From Gemmobacter sp. (GTDB taxonomy: Bacteria > Pseudomonadota > Alphaproteobacteria > Rhodobacterales > Rhodobacteraceae): a DNA stretch of 64,000 nt. The notes beneath the pieces were generated by a model. The model was given only the letters and a program-made list of their open reading frames with translations. It was not told the origin of the DNA and searched no databases. Positions within the stretch are counted from its first letter, which is position 1. Each line of letters opens with the position of its first letter. The translations under genes and the position numbers were made by a program. Below are positions 1 through 8,213 of this stretch, piece by piece. The stretch is taken from positions 72,001-136,000 of the forward strand of contig NZ_JAUCBS010000002.1 in assembly GCF_034676705.1 (NCBI RefSeq). Direction: 5' to 3'.

Positions 1-1540
1 CCGTGCCGTCCTGACGGAAGCGGAACCCCTCCAGACGGCCGACGAATTCGCCCTCGACCGTCACTTCGCCCTTGTCGTTCACCTCGGCCACGAGGCTCTC
101 CTTCTGCTTGAGCCGGCGCATCAGCACACTTGTGCGCCGGTCCACGAAACGCTGGGTCAGGCGCGCGTGCAGCGCATCCGACAGGCGGTCTTCTACAGCG
201 CGCGTTTCCTCGCGCCAATGGGATTCGTCGGCCACCCAGCCCTTGCGCTGCGCGACATAGGTCCAGGTGCGGATAAAGGTCAGCCGGCGGGAAATCGCGT
301 CGATATCGCCATCGGTGCGGTCGATCCGGTCGACATTGCGCTTCATCCAGTCGTTCGGGATGGGACCGGACTTGAGGAAATCGAATATCCGGGCTAGCAA
401 ACCCGCATGTTCCGACCCGGAAATATTGCGAAAATCCGGGATTCGGCAAACATCCCACAGCAGCCGCACCATCTGGGGCGAGGTCACGGCATCGCGCACC
501 TCGGGCATCTCGGCCAGGGTCTTCAGCGCCATCAGGTCATCGGCATCGCGCGCGCGCGTCAGCCATTCGTTGGTGGTGTGCTGTTCCAGACTGGCGATCA
601 GCCGGCCGACATTGCCGAATTCCAGCACCCCGTTGCGCCAATGCAGCTTGCGCACGGGAAGGAATCGGTGGCTCTCGATCGCCTCGATCACATCTTCGGC
701 CAATGGCCGCGCCTCGCCGGTCACGCCGAAGGTGCCGGGGCGGGTGTGGCGGCCGGCGCGGCCGGCGATCTGCGCCAGCTCCCACGGGAACAAGGCCCGC
801 ATCCGGTGGCCATCGAACTTGGCGGTCGAGGAAAACGCGACATGGTGGATATCCAGGTTCAGCCCCATGCCGATGGCATCGGTCGCCACCAGAAAATCCA
901 CATCGCCGTTCTGATACAGTTCCACCTGCGCGTTGCGGGTGCGGGGCGACAACGCCCCCATCACCACGGCGCAACCGCCCTTGGTGCGGCGGATCAGCTC
1001 GGCAATCGCATAGACATTTTCAACCGAAAACCCCACGATGGCCGAGCGTTCGGGCATGCGACTGATCTTTTTCGAACCTGAATAGCTCAGTTCCGACAAA
1101 CGGGGCCGCGAAACGAACGTCACCCCCGGCACCAGCGCCGCGATGGCCGGCCGCATGGTGTCGGACCCCAGGAACATGGTTTCCTTCAGCCCGCGCGCAT
1201 GCAGCAGGCGGTCAGTGAACACATGGCCGCGGTCCGGGTCGGCGCACAGCTGGATTTCATCCAGCGCGACGAAATCAGCGCCGATTTCCTGCGGCATCGC
1301 CTCGGTCGTGCAGACCCAATAGGCGGTGCGTTCGGGAACGATACGCTCCTCGCCCGTCACCAGCGCCACGACCGACGGGCCGCGCGCCTTGACGATGCGG
1401 TCATAAACCTCGCGCGCCAGCAGACGCAGCGGCAGGCCGATGACACCCGTGCGATGCGCCAGCATCCGCTCGATGGCGTAATGCGTCTTGCCGGTGTTCG
1501 TCGGCCCCAGGACCGCCGTCACCCTTGCGTTCTCGCGCAT
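1..1540 (-). CDS. SUV3-like DEAD/DEAH-type helicase, C-terminus cut by window edge
   Basis: About 513 residues are visible and the 3' end lies outside the window. Superfamily 2 helicase signatures appear in order: a Walker A loop GPTNTGKT near residue 12, a DEAD-box variant LDEIQ near residue 90, an ATDAIGMGLN stretch, and motif VI as QIAGRAGRH. This set is typical of the SUV3 family, the RNA helicase of the mitochondrial degradosome, which has close alphaproteobacterial relatives; a role in RNA turnover is therefore inferred. The start is the ATG at 1538-1540. The TPR gene begins upstream on the same strand and ends 10 bases before it, so the two are probably co-transcribed. Confidence 0.85.
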   Translation of the reverse strand, partial: MRENARVTAVLGPTNTGKTHYAIERMLAHRTGVIGLPLRLLAREVYDRIVKARGPSVVALVTGEERIVPERTAYWVCTTEAMPQEIGADFVALDEIQLCADPDRGHVFTDRLLHARGLKETMFLGSDTMRPAIAALVPGVTFVSRPRLSELSYSGSKKISRMPERSAIVGFSVENVYAIAELIRRTKGGCAVVMGALSPRTRNAQVELYQNGDVDFLVATDAIGMGLNLDIHHVAFSSTAKFDGHRMRALFPWELAQIAGRAGRHTRPGTFGVTGEARPLAEDVIEAIESHRFLPVRKLHWRNGVLEFGNVGRLIASLEQHTTNEWLTRARDADDLMALKTLAEMPEVRDAVTSPQMVRLLWDVCRIPDFRNISGSEHAGLLARIFDFLKSGPIPNDWMKRNVDRIDRTDGDIDAISRRLTFIRTWTYVAQRKGWVADESHWREETRAVEDRLSDALHARLTQRFVDRRTSVLMRRLKQKESLVAEVNDKGEVTVEGEFVGRLEGFRFRQDGT

Positions 1541-1550
1541 CGGCGCCCTT

Positions 1551-2111
1551 TCAGATCTGCTGGCCGGACAGATCACGCTCCAGCCGCTCTGCCGCTTCCC
1601 TTACCTTTTCAAGGTGGGGATGTATAGCAAGCGCGGCCTTGTAGGCGGCCAGCGCCGCCCTTGTGTTGCCGGTTTCGGCCAGAATGGTGCCGACCCCGGC
1701 CAGAGCGCCGAAATGGCTGGGGTTCAGCGCCAGCACGCGCGACAGATCCTGCATCGCGGGGCCCATCTGGCCGGCGCGGAACAGGGCGGTGGCGCGGGCG
1801 TTCCAGCCTTCGGCGAAATCGGGGGCATGGTCGGTCAGCGCGGTCAGATGGTCGATCGCGGCGGGCATGTCGCCTTCGGCCATCGCCTCGCGGCCGCGTT
1901 GCAGCAGCAGGTCCATGGCGGCCGAGCCGGACTTCGACCATTCGGTCACCACCTGCCGTTCCACCCGCCGCCAGCCGGCATTTTCCGGCTGCGCCAATTC
2001 GGCCAGCAGGCTGGTCAGCCGGCCGCCGTCCTGTGCCGCCACGGAAGTTGCCGTTAACGTCAAGACTGCCGCCACGGCACTGTTGAGAATGTCACGAACC
2101 CGGCCCATCAT
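1551..2111 (-). CDS. Exported tetratricopeptide-repeat protein
   Basis: A 186-residue protein with a short hydrophobic N-terminus ending in SVAAQ, a plausible signal-peptide cleavage site. From about residue 70 to the end there are three to four TPR-like helix pairs (for example FAEGWNARATALFRAGQ and ALAAYKAALAIHPH). TPR proteins usually act as protein-binding scaffolds, and nothing here shows the partner. Two ATGs stand side by side; the outer one (2109-2111) is used. The stop lies 10 bases from the helicase start downstream. Confidence 0.75.
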   Translation of the reverse strand: MMGRVRDILNSAVAAVLTLTATSVAAQDGGRLTSLLAELAQPENAGWRRVERQVVTEWSKSGSAAMDLLLQRGREAMAEGDMPAAIDHLTALTDHAPDFAEGWNARATALFRAGQMGPAMQDLSRVLALNPSHFGALAGVGTILAETGNTRAALAAYKAALAIHPHLEKVREAAERLERDLSGQQI

Positions 2112-2180
2112 GGCACCAACTGTAACGCCAACCGCGCGGAACGCAAAAGCCCGTGCGTGCCAATCAAGGAAATGTGCAAG

Positions 2181-2468
2181 ATGAGCGACGTGATCGACAC
2201 CATCGTTGCGGAACTGGCCAAGAAAGACACCTCGGGCTATGCCGGCACCGCGAAATTCGTCATCAAGGGCGAAGGCGCGGTGATGATGGACGGCAATGGC
2301 GTGCGCGCCGGCGATGACGAGGCCGATGTGACGCTGACCGCCGATCTGGAGGTGTTCCGCGCGATCTTTGAAGGCGACATGAACCCGACCATGGCCTTCA
2401 TGACCGGCAAGCTGAAGATCGACGGGTCGATGGGCAAGGCGATGGCGCTGGCCTCGGTCCTGTCGTGA
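2181..2468 (+). CDS. SCP2 sterol-carrier domain protein
   Basis: A 95-residue single-domain protein resembling the SCP2 sterol/lipid-carrier fold (KFVIKGEGAVMMDGNGV, then DVTLTADLEVFRAIFEGDMNP and a GKLKIDG strand). Family members bind hydrophobic lipids or acyl-CoA in the cytosol. The ATG at 2181 is preferred over the one at 2172 because AAGGA at 2166-2170 gives it a normal 10-base spacing. The stop overlaps the GTG start of the following hydrolase, which implies translational coupling and a joint role in lipid handling. Confidence 0.85.
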   Translation: MSDVIDTIVAELAKKDTSGYAGTAKFVIKGEGAVMMDGNGVRAGDDEADVTLTADLEVFRAIFEGDMNPTMAFMTGKLKIDGSMGKAMALASVLS

Positions 2469-3400
2469 CCGCGGCGCCCTGTCTGGAGGATGGCCACGGC
2501 GGCGGCACCGCCCAGTGGCTGACCACCGCCGACGGGGTGCGCATCCGTGCGGTGCTGTGGCCCAGCCCCGGCGCGCGCGGCACGGTGCTGATCCTGCCCG
2601 GACGCACCGAACATGCCGAGAAATACGGGCCAACGGCGGCCAGGCTGGCCACGGCCGGCTATGCGGCGGCGGCGGTGGACTGGCGCGGCCAGGGGCTGGC
2701 CGACCGGCTGCTGCCCGACCGGCGCAAGGGCCATGTCGGCCGGTTTGCCGATTACCAACTGGATCTGGCGGCGTTTCGCACCGCGGTACGGGCGGCGGGG
2801 CTGCCGGGGCCGCTGTTCCTGATGGCGCATTCCATGGGCGGTTGCATCGGCCTGCGCGGGCTGATGCAGGGGCTGGATGTGGCGGCAGCGGCGTTTTCCG
2901 CCCCGATGTGGGGGCTGAAGGTGCCGGGCGGCCAGACCGGCCTGTTTGCCGCCGCCTTTGCCGGGCTGGCGGGTGCCGGCCTGCGCGGGCGCTATGCGCC
3001 GCCGCCAGCCTCTGGTCCGGTGTGCTATCTGGAAACCGGCGATTTCACCGACAACACCCTGACCACCGACCGCGCCGTCTGGGACTGGATGCAGGGCCAG
3101 CTGCGCGCCAACCCCGAAATCATCATCGCCGGCCCCACCATCGGCTGGCTGGCCGAGGCGCTGGCAGAAATGCGGGCGCTGGCCCGGCTGCCCTCGCCCC
3201 CGGTGCCGTGCATTGCGGCGGTTGGCGGGCATGAACGCATCGTGGATCCCGGGCCGATCATCGCCCGGATGGGCCGCTGGCCCGGCGGCGATCTGCTGCG
3301 TGTGCCCGGTGCGGAACACGAGATTCTGATGGAAACCGATGCCCTGCGTGACCGTTTCCTGTCGCGCGCAACCGCCCTGTTCGACGCCCAGCCCGGCTGA
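2465..3400 (+). CDS. Alpha/beta hydrolase, lysophospholipase (PldB) type
   Basis: A 311-residue alpha/beta hydrolase. The strand before the oxyanion hole reads TVLILPGRTEHAEKYG, the nucleophile elbow is AHSMGG near residue 122, and a C-terminal GAEHEILMETD supplies the likely catalytic His. The order and the WRGQGLADR segment match the monoacylglycerol lipase/lysophospholipase group. Translation starts at a GTG overlapping the SCP2 stop by 4 bases. A cytosolic lipid-ester hydrolase acting with the SCP2 partner is a reasonable inference; the substrate is unknown. Confidence 0.85.
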   Translation: MTAAPCLEDGHGGGTAQWLTTADGVRIRAVLWPSPGARGTVLILPGRTEHAEKYGPTAARLATAGYAAAAVDWRGQGLADRLLPDRRKGHVGRFADYQLDLAAFRTAVRAAGLPGPLFLMAHSMGGCIGLRGLMQGLDVAAAAFSAPMWGLKVPGGQTGLFAAAFAGLAGAGLRGRYAPPPASGPVCYLETGDFTDNTLTTDRAVWDWMQGQLRANPEIIIAGPTIGWLAEALAEMRALARLPSPPVPCIAAVGGHERIVDPGPIIARMGRWPGGDLLRVPGAEHEILMETDALRDRFLSRATALFDAQPG

Positions 3401-3439
3401 CCCTTGCGACCCCGCGTCACACGCAGATCTGACGTGACG

Positions 3440-3459
3440 TTACGTTTACGTAAACGTAA
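3440..3459. promoter_or_regulatory. Perfect 20-bp palindrome, probable LiuR-type operator
   Basis: TTACGTTTACGTAAACGTAA is a perfect inverted repeat 66 bases before the regulator start at 3525. It resembles the TTTACGT-type palindromes predicted in comparative genomics for LiuR, the MerR-family regulator of branched-chain and fatty acyl-CoA catabolism, and the adjacent protein is LiuR-like. It probably mediates autoregulation and control of the operon that follows. Confidence 0.6.
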
Positions 3460-3524
3460 ACTGATCTTGTAGAATGTCCCCCATAACCCACGTGATTCCG
3501 GGTCGGGGACCAGAGGATCAGGCC

Positions 3525-3935
3525 ATGCCGAACCAGAAGATACCACAAGACGTGCTGACGATCCGCGAAATGTGCGAGGCTTTCGATGTGACCCCGCGCA
3601 CGTTGCGGTTCTATGAATCCAAGGAACTGCTGTTCCCCTATCGCGATGGACAGAAACGCCTGTTCACCCGGCGCGACCGTGGCCGGCTGAAGCTGATCCT
3701 GCGCGGCAAGCGTTTTGGCTTTGCGCTGGAGGAAATCCGCCAGCTGCTGGACCTTTACGACCGGGGCGACCAGCAGGAGGAGCAACTGAAACGCACCTAT
3801 GAAATCGCGCGCGAACGGCTGGCCCAGATGGTGCAGCAGCGCGACGAGCTGAACGAGGCGATCACCGAGTTGCAAAGCCAGCTGGAATGGGGGGCCGAAA
3901 TCATCGCCTCGTTCCGCCGTACCGCCGCCGAATGA
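3525..3935 (+). CDS. MerR-family regulator, LiuR-like
   Basis: A 136-residue regulator. Residues 10-75 form the winged-helix MerR head (LTIREMCEAFDVTPRTLRFYE, then RRDRGRLKLILRGKRFGFALEEIRQLLDLYD in two stretches), followed by a coiled-coil dimerisation helix to the end. The LILRGKRFGF segment is characteristic of LiuR-type regulators rather than metal-sensing MerR proteins, and no metal-binding cysteines are present. It opens an operon of acyl-CoA dehydrogenase, thiolase and FadB genes and sits behind a palindrome, so acyl-CoA-responsive repression of that operon is inferred. An ATG at 3474 lies nearer the operator; 3525 gives a normal MerR length. Confidence 0.85.
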   Translation: MPNQKIPQDVLTIREMCEAFDVTPRTLRFYESKELLFPYRDGQKRLFTRRDRGRLKLILRGKRFGFALEEIRQLLDLYDRGDQQEEQLKRTYEIARERLAQMVQQRDELNEAITELQSQLEWGAEIIASFRRTAAE

Positions 3936-3973
3936 CCTGAACGACCGGCGCCCAGCGCCAGAGGGAGAGAGAC

Positions 3974-5749
3974 ATGCCGATCTACACCGCCCCCGCCAAG
4001 GACATGCACTTTGTCCTGCATGACCTGCTGAAGATCGACCAGTCGGACGTGCCCGGCTATGCCGAGCTGGACCGCGATTTCACCACCGCCATTCTGGACG
4101 AAGCCGGCAAGCTGGCCAACGAGGTGCTGGCCCCCCTGAACCCGGTGGGCGACCAGCAGGGCTGCGTGCTGGAAAACGGCGTGGTCCGCACCCCCGACGG
4201 CTTCAAGGCCGCGTTCGAGCGGGTGAAGGAAGGCGGCTGGAACGGCCTTGACCTGCCCGAGGAATACGGTGGCCAGAACCTGCCCTATATCGTCGGAACG
4301 GCGGTGGGCGAGATGTTCGTGGCGGCCAACATGGCCTTCAACATGTATCAGGGCCTGACCCACGGCGCGATCAGCGCCATTCTGGCCGCCGGCACCGACG
4401 ACCAAAAGGCCAAGTGGCTGCCGAAGATGGTCAGCATGGACTGGACCGGCACCATGAACCTGACCGAACCCCATGCGGGCACCGATCTGGGCATGATCCG
4501 CACCAAGGCCGAACCGCAGCCCGACGGCAGCTACAAGATCACCGGGCAGAAGATCTTCATCTCGGCCGGCGAACATGACATGGCCGACAACATCGTCCAT
4601 CTGGTGCTGGCCAAGGCGCCGGGTGGCGGCGAAGGGACCAAGGGCATCTCGCTGTTCATCGTGCCGAAGTTCCTGGTGAACGACGATGGCAGCCTTGGCG
4701 CCCGCAACGGCGTGACCTGCGGCAAGATCGAAGAAAAGATGGGCATTCACGGCAATGCCACCTGTGTGATGAACTATGACGGTGCCACCGGCTGGCTTCT
4801 GGGCGAGCTGCACAAGGGCATGAAGCACATGTTCGTCATGATGAACGAGGCGCGGGTGGGCGTGGGCCTGCAAGGCTATGCCCAGGCCGAAGCGGCCTAT
4901 CAGAATGCCGTCGCCTATGCCCGCGACCGTCTGCAAGGCCGCGACGTGACCGGCGCCAGGAACCCCGCCGGCCCGGCCGATCCGCTGATCGTGCATCCCG
5001 ACATCCGCCGCAACCTGATGGATCAGAAAAGCTTTGTCGAAGGCGCCCGCGCCTTTACCTTCTGGGGCGCCACCCTGATCGACCGTGCGCATCGCACCGG
5101 CGACGCGGCAGCCGAGGGACTGATTTCCCTGATGACCCCGGTCATCAAGGGGTTCCAGACCGACAAGGGCTTTGACATGGCGGTGCAGGCCCAGCAAATC
5201 TATGGCGGGCACGGCTATATCGAGGAACAGGGCATGTCCCAGTTCGCCCGCGATGCCCGGATCGCCATGATCTACGAAGGCGCGAACGGCGTGCAGGCGC
5301 TGGATCTGGTCGGGCGCAAGCTGGCCTCGGACGGTGGCAAGCACGTCATGGCCTTTTTCGAAATGGTCAAGGCCGAGTGCAAGGCCCATGACGGCGACGA
5401 CCGGATGACCGGCTTTGTCGAACCGCTGAAAGCCGCCTCGAAACAGCTGCAACAGGCCGGCATGTTCTTCATGTCGCAAGGCATGAAGAACCCGAATGCG
5501 GCGCTGTCGGGGTCGTATGACTTCATGCATCTGATGGGCCATGTCTGCCTGGGCCTGATGTGGACCCGCATGGCCAAAGCCGCGTTCGACGCGCTGGACG
5601 CCGGCGCGGCCGACCGCGCCTTCTACGAAACCAAGATCGCGACCGGGCGCTACTACATGGCCCGCCAGCTGCCCGCCTGCGCCATGCACCTCGCCCGCAT
5701 CGAAAGCGGCGCCGACAGCGTGATGGCCCTGCCGGCCGAGGCGTTCTGA
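3974..5749 (+). CDS. Large acyl-CoA dehydrogenase (FadE-like, about 590 residues)
   Basis: A 591-residue FAD-dependent acyl-CoA dehydrogenase catalysing the first oxidation of beta-oxidation. It has the flavin-binding MNLTEPHAGTDLG loop near residue 160 and the GHGYIEEQGM and IYEGANGVQALDL segments near residues 415 and 435; the Glu of IYEG is at the MCAD-type catalytic position. The roughly 130-residue extension beyond the usual 380-460 core matches the C-terminal helical domain of the long FadE-like subgroup. A GAGGGAGAG ribosome site precedes the ATG, 38 bases after the regulator stop. Confidence 0.92.
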   Translation: MPIYTAPAKDMHFVLHDLLKIDQSDVPGYAELDRDFTTAILDEAGKLANEVLAPLNPVGDQQGCVLENGVVRTPDGFKAAFERVKEGGWNGLDLPEEYGGQNLPYIVGTAVGEMFVAANMAFNMYQGLTHGAISAILAAGTDDQKAKWLPKMVSMDWTGTMNLTEPHAGTDLGMIRTKAEPQPDGSYKITGQKIFISAGEHDMADNIVHLVLAKAPGGGEGTKGISLFIVPKFLVNDDGSLGARNGVTCGKIEEKMGIHGNATCVMNYDGATGWLLGELHKGMKHMFVMMNEARVGVGLQGYAQAEAAYQNAVAYARDRLQGRDVTGARNPAGPADPLIVHPDIRRNLMDQKSFVEGARAFTFWGATLIDRAHRTGDAAAEGLISLMTPVIKGFQTDKGFDMAVQAQQIYGGHGYIEEQGMSQFARDARIAMIYEGANGVQALDLVGRKLASDGGKHVMAFFEMVKAECKAHDGDDRMTGFVEPLKAASKQLQQAGMFFMSQGMKNPNAALSGSYDFMHLMGHVCLGLMWTRMAKAAFDALDAGAADRAFYETKIATGRYYMARQLPACAMHLARIESGADSVMALPAEAF

Positions 5750-5812
5750 TCTGGCATAACACCACTGGCGGGGGCAGACTGATGGCCTGCCCCATCCAAC
5801 CCCGAGGGACCG

Positions 5813-6025
5813 ATGCCGAAACGCTTTCGCCTGACCCGCCGCTTTCCGGTTGCCATGACCGAAGACGGCTACCGCCGCCTGAAACGCTTTGCGCAAGAGG
5901 CCGGGCTGGACGAAGGCGAGGCACTGTCGTTCCTGTTCGAACATTTCGACAGCGTGACCCACAAGGACAACCTGACCCACCGCCTGCGGCTGTTCAATTC
6001 GGAACTCGACGACCGCAAACGGTGA
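5813..6025 (+). CDS. Small conserved-looking protein between two acyl-CoA dehydrogenases
   Basis: A 70-residue, strongly basic protein (MPKRFRLTRRFPVAMTEDGYR...) I cannot assign to a family. It has a clear ribosome site (GAGGGA, 3 bases before ATG), ends 25 bases before the next dehydrogenase start, and its MTEDGYRRLKRFAQEAGLDEGEALSFLFEHFDS section predicts as helix-turn-helix-like, similar in outline to ribbon-helix-helix or antitoxin-type proteins. Position and codon use agree with a real operon gene. It could be a small DNA-binding regulator or an enzyme partner. Confidence 0.6.
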   Translation: MPKRFRLTRRFPVAMTEDGYRRLKRFAQEAGLDEGEALSFLFEHFDSVTHKDNLTHRLRLFNSELDDRKR

Positions 6026-6050
6026 GAAAGGCGCAAGGGAGGAGGAGCCC

Positions 6051-7205
6051 ATGACCTTTCCGATGATCGCATCCCCCTGGATGACCGACGAGCACAGGAT
6101 GCTCGAAGAGATGACCCGCGATTTCATCGCCCGCGAATGGGCCCCGCAGTTCGACCGCTGGCGCAAGAACGGCGAGATGGACCGCGAGACCTGGACCCAG
6201 GCGGGCGACCTTGGCCTGCTGCTGCCTTCGGTCCCCGAGGAATATGGCGGCGCCGGCGGCGATTTCGGCCACGAGGCGGTGATCCTGATGGAAGGATCGC
6301 GCGCCAACCTGGCATCCTGGGGGCACGGCATCCATTCCGGGATCGTCGCGCATTACATCACCGCCTATGGCACCGAGGAACAGAAGCGCCGCTGGTTGCC
6401 CAGGATGGCCACGGGCGAACTGGTCGCGGCGCTGGCGATGACGGAACCGTCGGGTGGATCCGATGTCCAGAACCTGAAAACCCGCGCGATCCGCGATGGC
6501 AATGCCTATCGGCTGTCGGGGTCCAAGACCTTCATCACCAATGGCAAACATGCCGACCTGATCCTCGTCGCGGCGAAAACCGACCCCAGCCAGAAATCGC
6601 GCGGCACCTCGCTGATCATGGTCGAGGCGCAGGACGCCGAAGGGTTCCGCCGCGGGCGCAAGCTGGACAAGGTGGGGCTGAAATCGGCCGATACGTCGGA
6701 ACTGTTCTTCGACGATGTGCCGGTGCCGCCGGAAAACCTGCTGGGCGGGGCCGAGGGCCAGGGTTTTTACCAGATGATGAAGCAGCTGCCGCAGGAACGG
6801 CTGATCATCGGCTGCGGCGCGGTCGGCGCGATCGAAGGCGCGGTGGCGCGCACGATCCAGTATTGCAAGGAACGCGAAGCCTTCGGCAAACCGATCATCG
6901 ACTTCCAGAACACCCGCTTCAAGCTGGCCGAATGCAAGACCAACGCCTTCGTCGCGCGCAGCTTTCTGGACACCTGCATCATGGCGCATCTCAAGGGCGA
7001 ACTGACGGTCGAGATGGCGGCGATGTGCAAATACTGGCTGACCGACCTGCAATGCCAGGTGATCGACGAATGCGTCCAGCTGCATGGCGGCTATGGCTTC
7101 ATGCAGGAATATGCGGTGGCCGAAATGTGGACCGACGCCCGGGTGCAGCGCATCTATGGCGGCACCAACGAGATCATGAAGGATCTGATCGGGAGATCGC
7201 TGTGA
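6051..7205 (+). CDS. Acyl-CoA dehydrogenase, long-chain/isovaleryl type
   Basis: A 384-residue dehydrogenase of the standard length. It has the AMTEPSGGSDVQ flavin loop near residue 135, and the C-terminal RIYGGTNEIMKDLIGRS signature carries Gly-Gly where MCAD has its catalytic Glu. The QERL motif near residue 250 supplies the Glu used by long-chain and isovaleryl-CoA dehydrogenases. It is thus probably a second enzyme of different chain or branch specificity from the large paralogue. A GGGAGGAGG ribosome site precedes the ATG. Confidence 0.92.
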   Translation: MTFPMIASPWMTDEHRMLEEMTRDFIAREWAPQFDRWRKNGEMDRETWTQAGDLGLLLPSVPEEYGGAGGDFGHEAVILMEGSRANLASWGHGIHSGIVAHYITAYGTEEQKRRWLPRMATGELVAALAMTEPSGGSDVQNLKTRAIRDGNAYRLSGSKTFITNGKHADLILVAAKTDPSQKSRGTSLIMVEAQDAEGFRRGRKLDKVGLKSADTSELFFDDVPVPPENLLGGAEGQGFYQMMKQLPQERLIIGCGAVGAIEGAVARTIQYCKEREAFGKPIIDFQNTRFKLAECKTNAFVARSFLDTCIMAHLKGELTVEMAAMCKYWLTDLQCQVIDECVQLHGGYGFMQEYAVAEMWTDARVQRIYGGTNEIMKDLIGRSL

Positions 7206-7315
7206 CACCCGCCACCGCCCGGCCGCCGCGCGCTCCCGCAGGGCTTGCCCCGCGCAGGCGCGGTGCCGCCCTTTGGGCCGGGCGCCGCACGTTCCGCGCG
7301 GCGTGCCTCCGGCGG

Positions 7316-7337
7316 GGGTATTTGGGGCAAGATGATG
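7316..7337 (+). repeat. 22-base intergenic repeat, copy 1
   Basis: Reads GGGTATTT-GG-GGCAAGATGATG. A second copy lies inverted at 7491-7512 with 20 of 22 bases identical. The GGGGTATTTGG core recurs on the minus strand near 15455-15474, downstream of moaE. Similar strings are common in intergenic DNA of Rhodobacterales from general knowledge; their function is unknown to me. Confidence 0.6.
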
Positions 7338-7490
7338 GACTGGTCAGCGCACCCTGTCCGACCGGGAGACTCCGCAAGCCGGAAGGACAGGGTGGCATCA
7401 CCTTGCGCGGTCATCGGCTCCCCAGCCTGTACCGCAAGTCCGATCTTTGCAGCATAGGGTTAACAACAGGTTATCCAACGCGACCTGCGG

Positions 7491-7512
7491 CATCATCTTG
7501 CCAAAAATACCC
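7491..7512 (-). repeat. 22-base intergenic repeat, copy 2 (inverted)
   Basis: On the minus strand it reads GGGTATTT-TT-GGCAAGATGATG, differing from copy 1 at two central bases. It ends 45 bases before the glutathione transferase ATG. Confidence 0.6.
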
Positions 7513-7557
7513 AAATCCTGCGCCCCCACCCCGTGCCACGCCCGAAAGGATGCACCC

Positions 7558-8199
7558 ATGACAGCCACGCTTTACTGCTTTGGCGAATCCGGCAATGCCT
7601 ACAAGGCCGCGCTGAGCATGCAGCTGGCCGGCTATGCCTGGACCCCGCGCCATGTCGATTTCTTCAATGGCGAGACGCGGACCCCCGAATTCCGCGCCAT
7701 CAACGAGATGGGCGAGGTGCCGGTGCTGGTGGATGGCGATGTGACGCTCAGCCAGTCGGGGGCGATCCAGTTTCATGTCGCCGAAGCCACCGGCAAGCTG
7801 ACCGGCGCCAATGCCCGCGAACGGGCCGAGGTGCTGCGCTGGGTGCTGTGGGACAATCACAAGCTGTCCTCGCAGGCCGGGACGGCGCGGTTCCTGATGA
7901 ACTTCCTGCCCGAGGACAAGCGCCCGCAGCCGGTGATTACCTTTGTCCAGGGACGGCTGAAGGGTGCCTATGACACGCTGAACCGGCATCTGGACGGGCG
8001 CGGCTGGATGGTGGGCGATGGCCCCACGCTGGCCGATTGCGCCTGTGCCGGCTACCTGTATTACCCCGAGCCCTTCGGCTTTGACCGCAAGGACTGGCCG
8101 CATGTCGATGCCTGGCTGAGCCGGCTGTCGCAGGAACCCGGCTGGAAACACCCCTATGACCTGATGCCCGGCAATCCGTCCGACCGGGCCGCGAAGTGA
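7558..8199 (+). CDS. Glutathione S-transferase family protein
   Basis: A 213-residue GST. The thioredoxin-fold N-terminus (ATLYCFGESGNAYKAALSM) is followed by the cis-Pro loop GEVPVLVDGDVTLSQSGAIQ, where the Gln-Ser-Gly-Ala tract contacts glutathione. The C-terminal helical domain carries the usual GPTLADCACAGYL N-capping box. The ATG at 7558 has GAAAGGA at 7543-7549 and starts exactly at the fold. Placement between dehydrogenase and thiolase genes suggests it handles a reactive acyl or enoyl intermediate, but this is inference; substrate unknown. Confidence 0.88.
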   Translation: MTATLYCFGESGNAYKAALSMQLAGYAWTPRHVDFFNGETRTPEFRAINEMGEVPVLVDGDVTLSQSGAIQFHVAEATGKLTGANARERAEVLRWVLWDNHKLSSQAGTARFLMNFLPEDKRPQPVITFVQGRLKGAYDTLNRHLDGRGWMVGDGPTLADCACAGYLYYPEPFGFDRKDWPHVDAWLSRLSQEPGWKHPYDLMPGNPSDRAAK

Positions 8200-8213
8200 T
8201 CCAAGGAGGACCC

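Larger units (their letters stand above)
7206..7557. other. 352-base gap inside the beta-oxidation operon
   Basis: No convincing gene on either strand. The gap holds two inverted copies of a 22-base motif (7316-7337 and 7491-7512) and a GC-rich stretch CCGCGCGGCGTGCC. It may contain a secondary promoter or a processing site ahead of the glutathione transferase gene; no clear promoter could be assigned. Confidence 0.5.

Noticed and set aside
3797..6331. An 844-codon minus-strand frame across the MerR and acyl-CoA dehydrogenase genes
   Set aside because: Antisense of a conserved dehydrogenase, with no family motif of its own.
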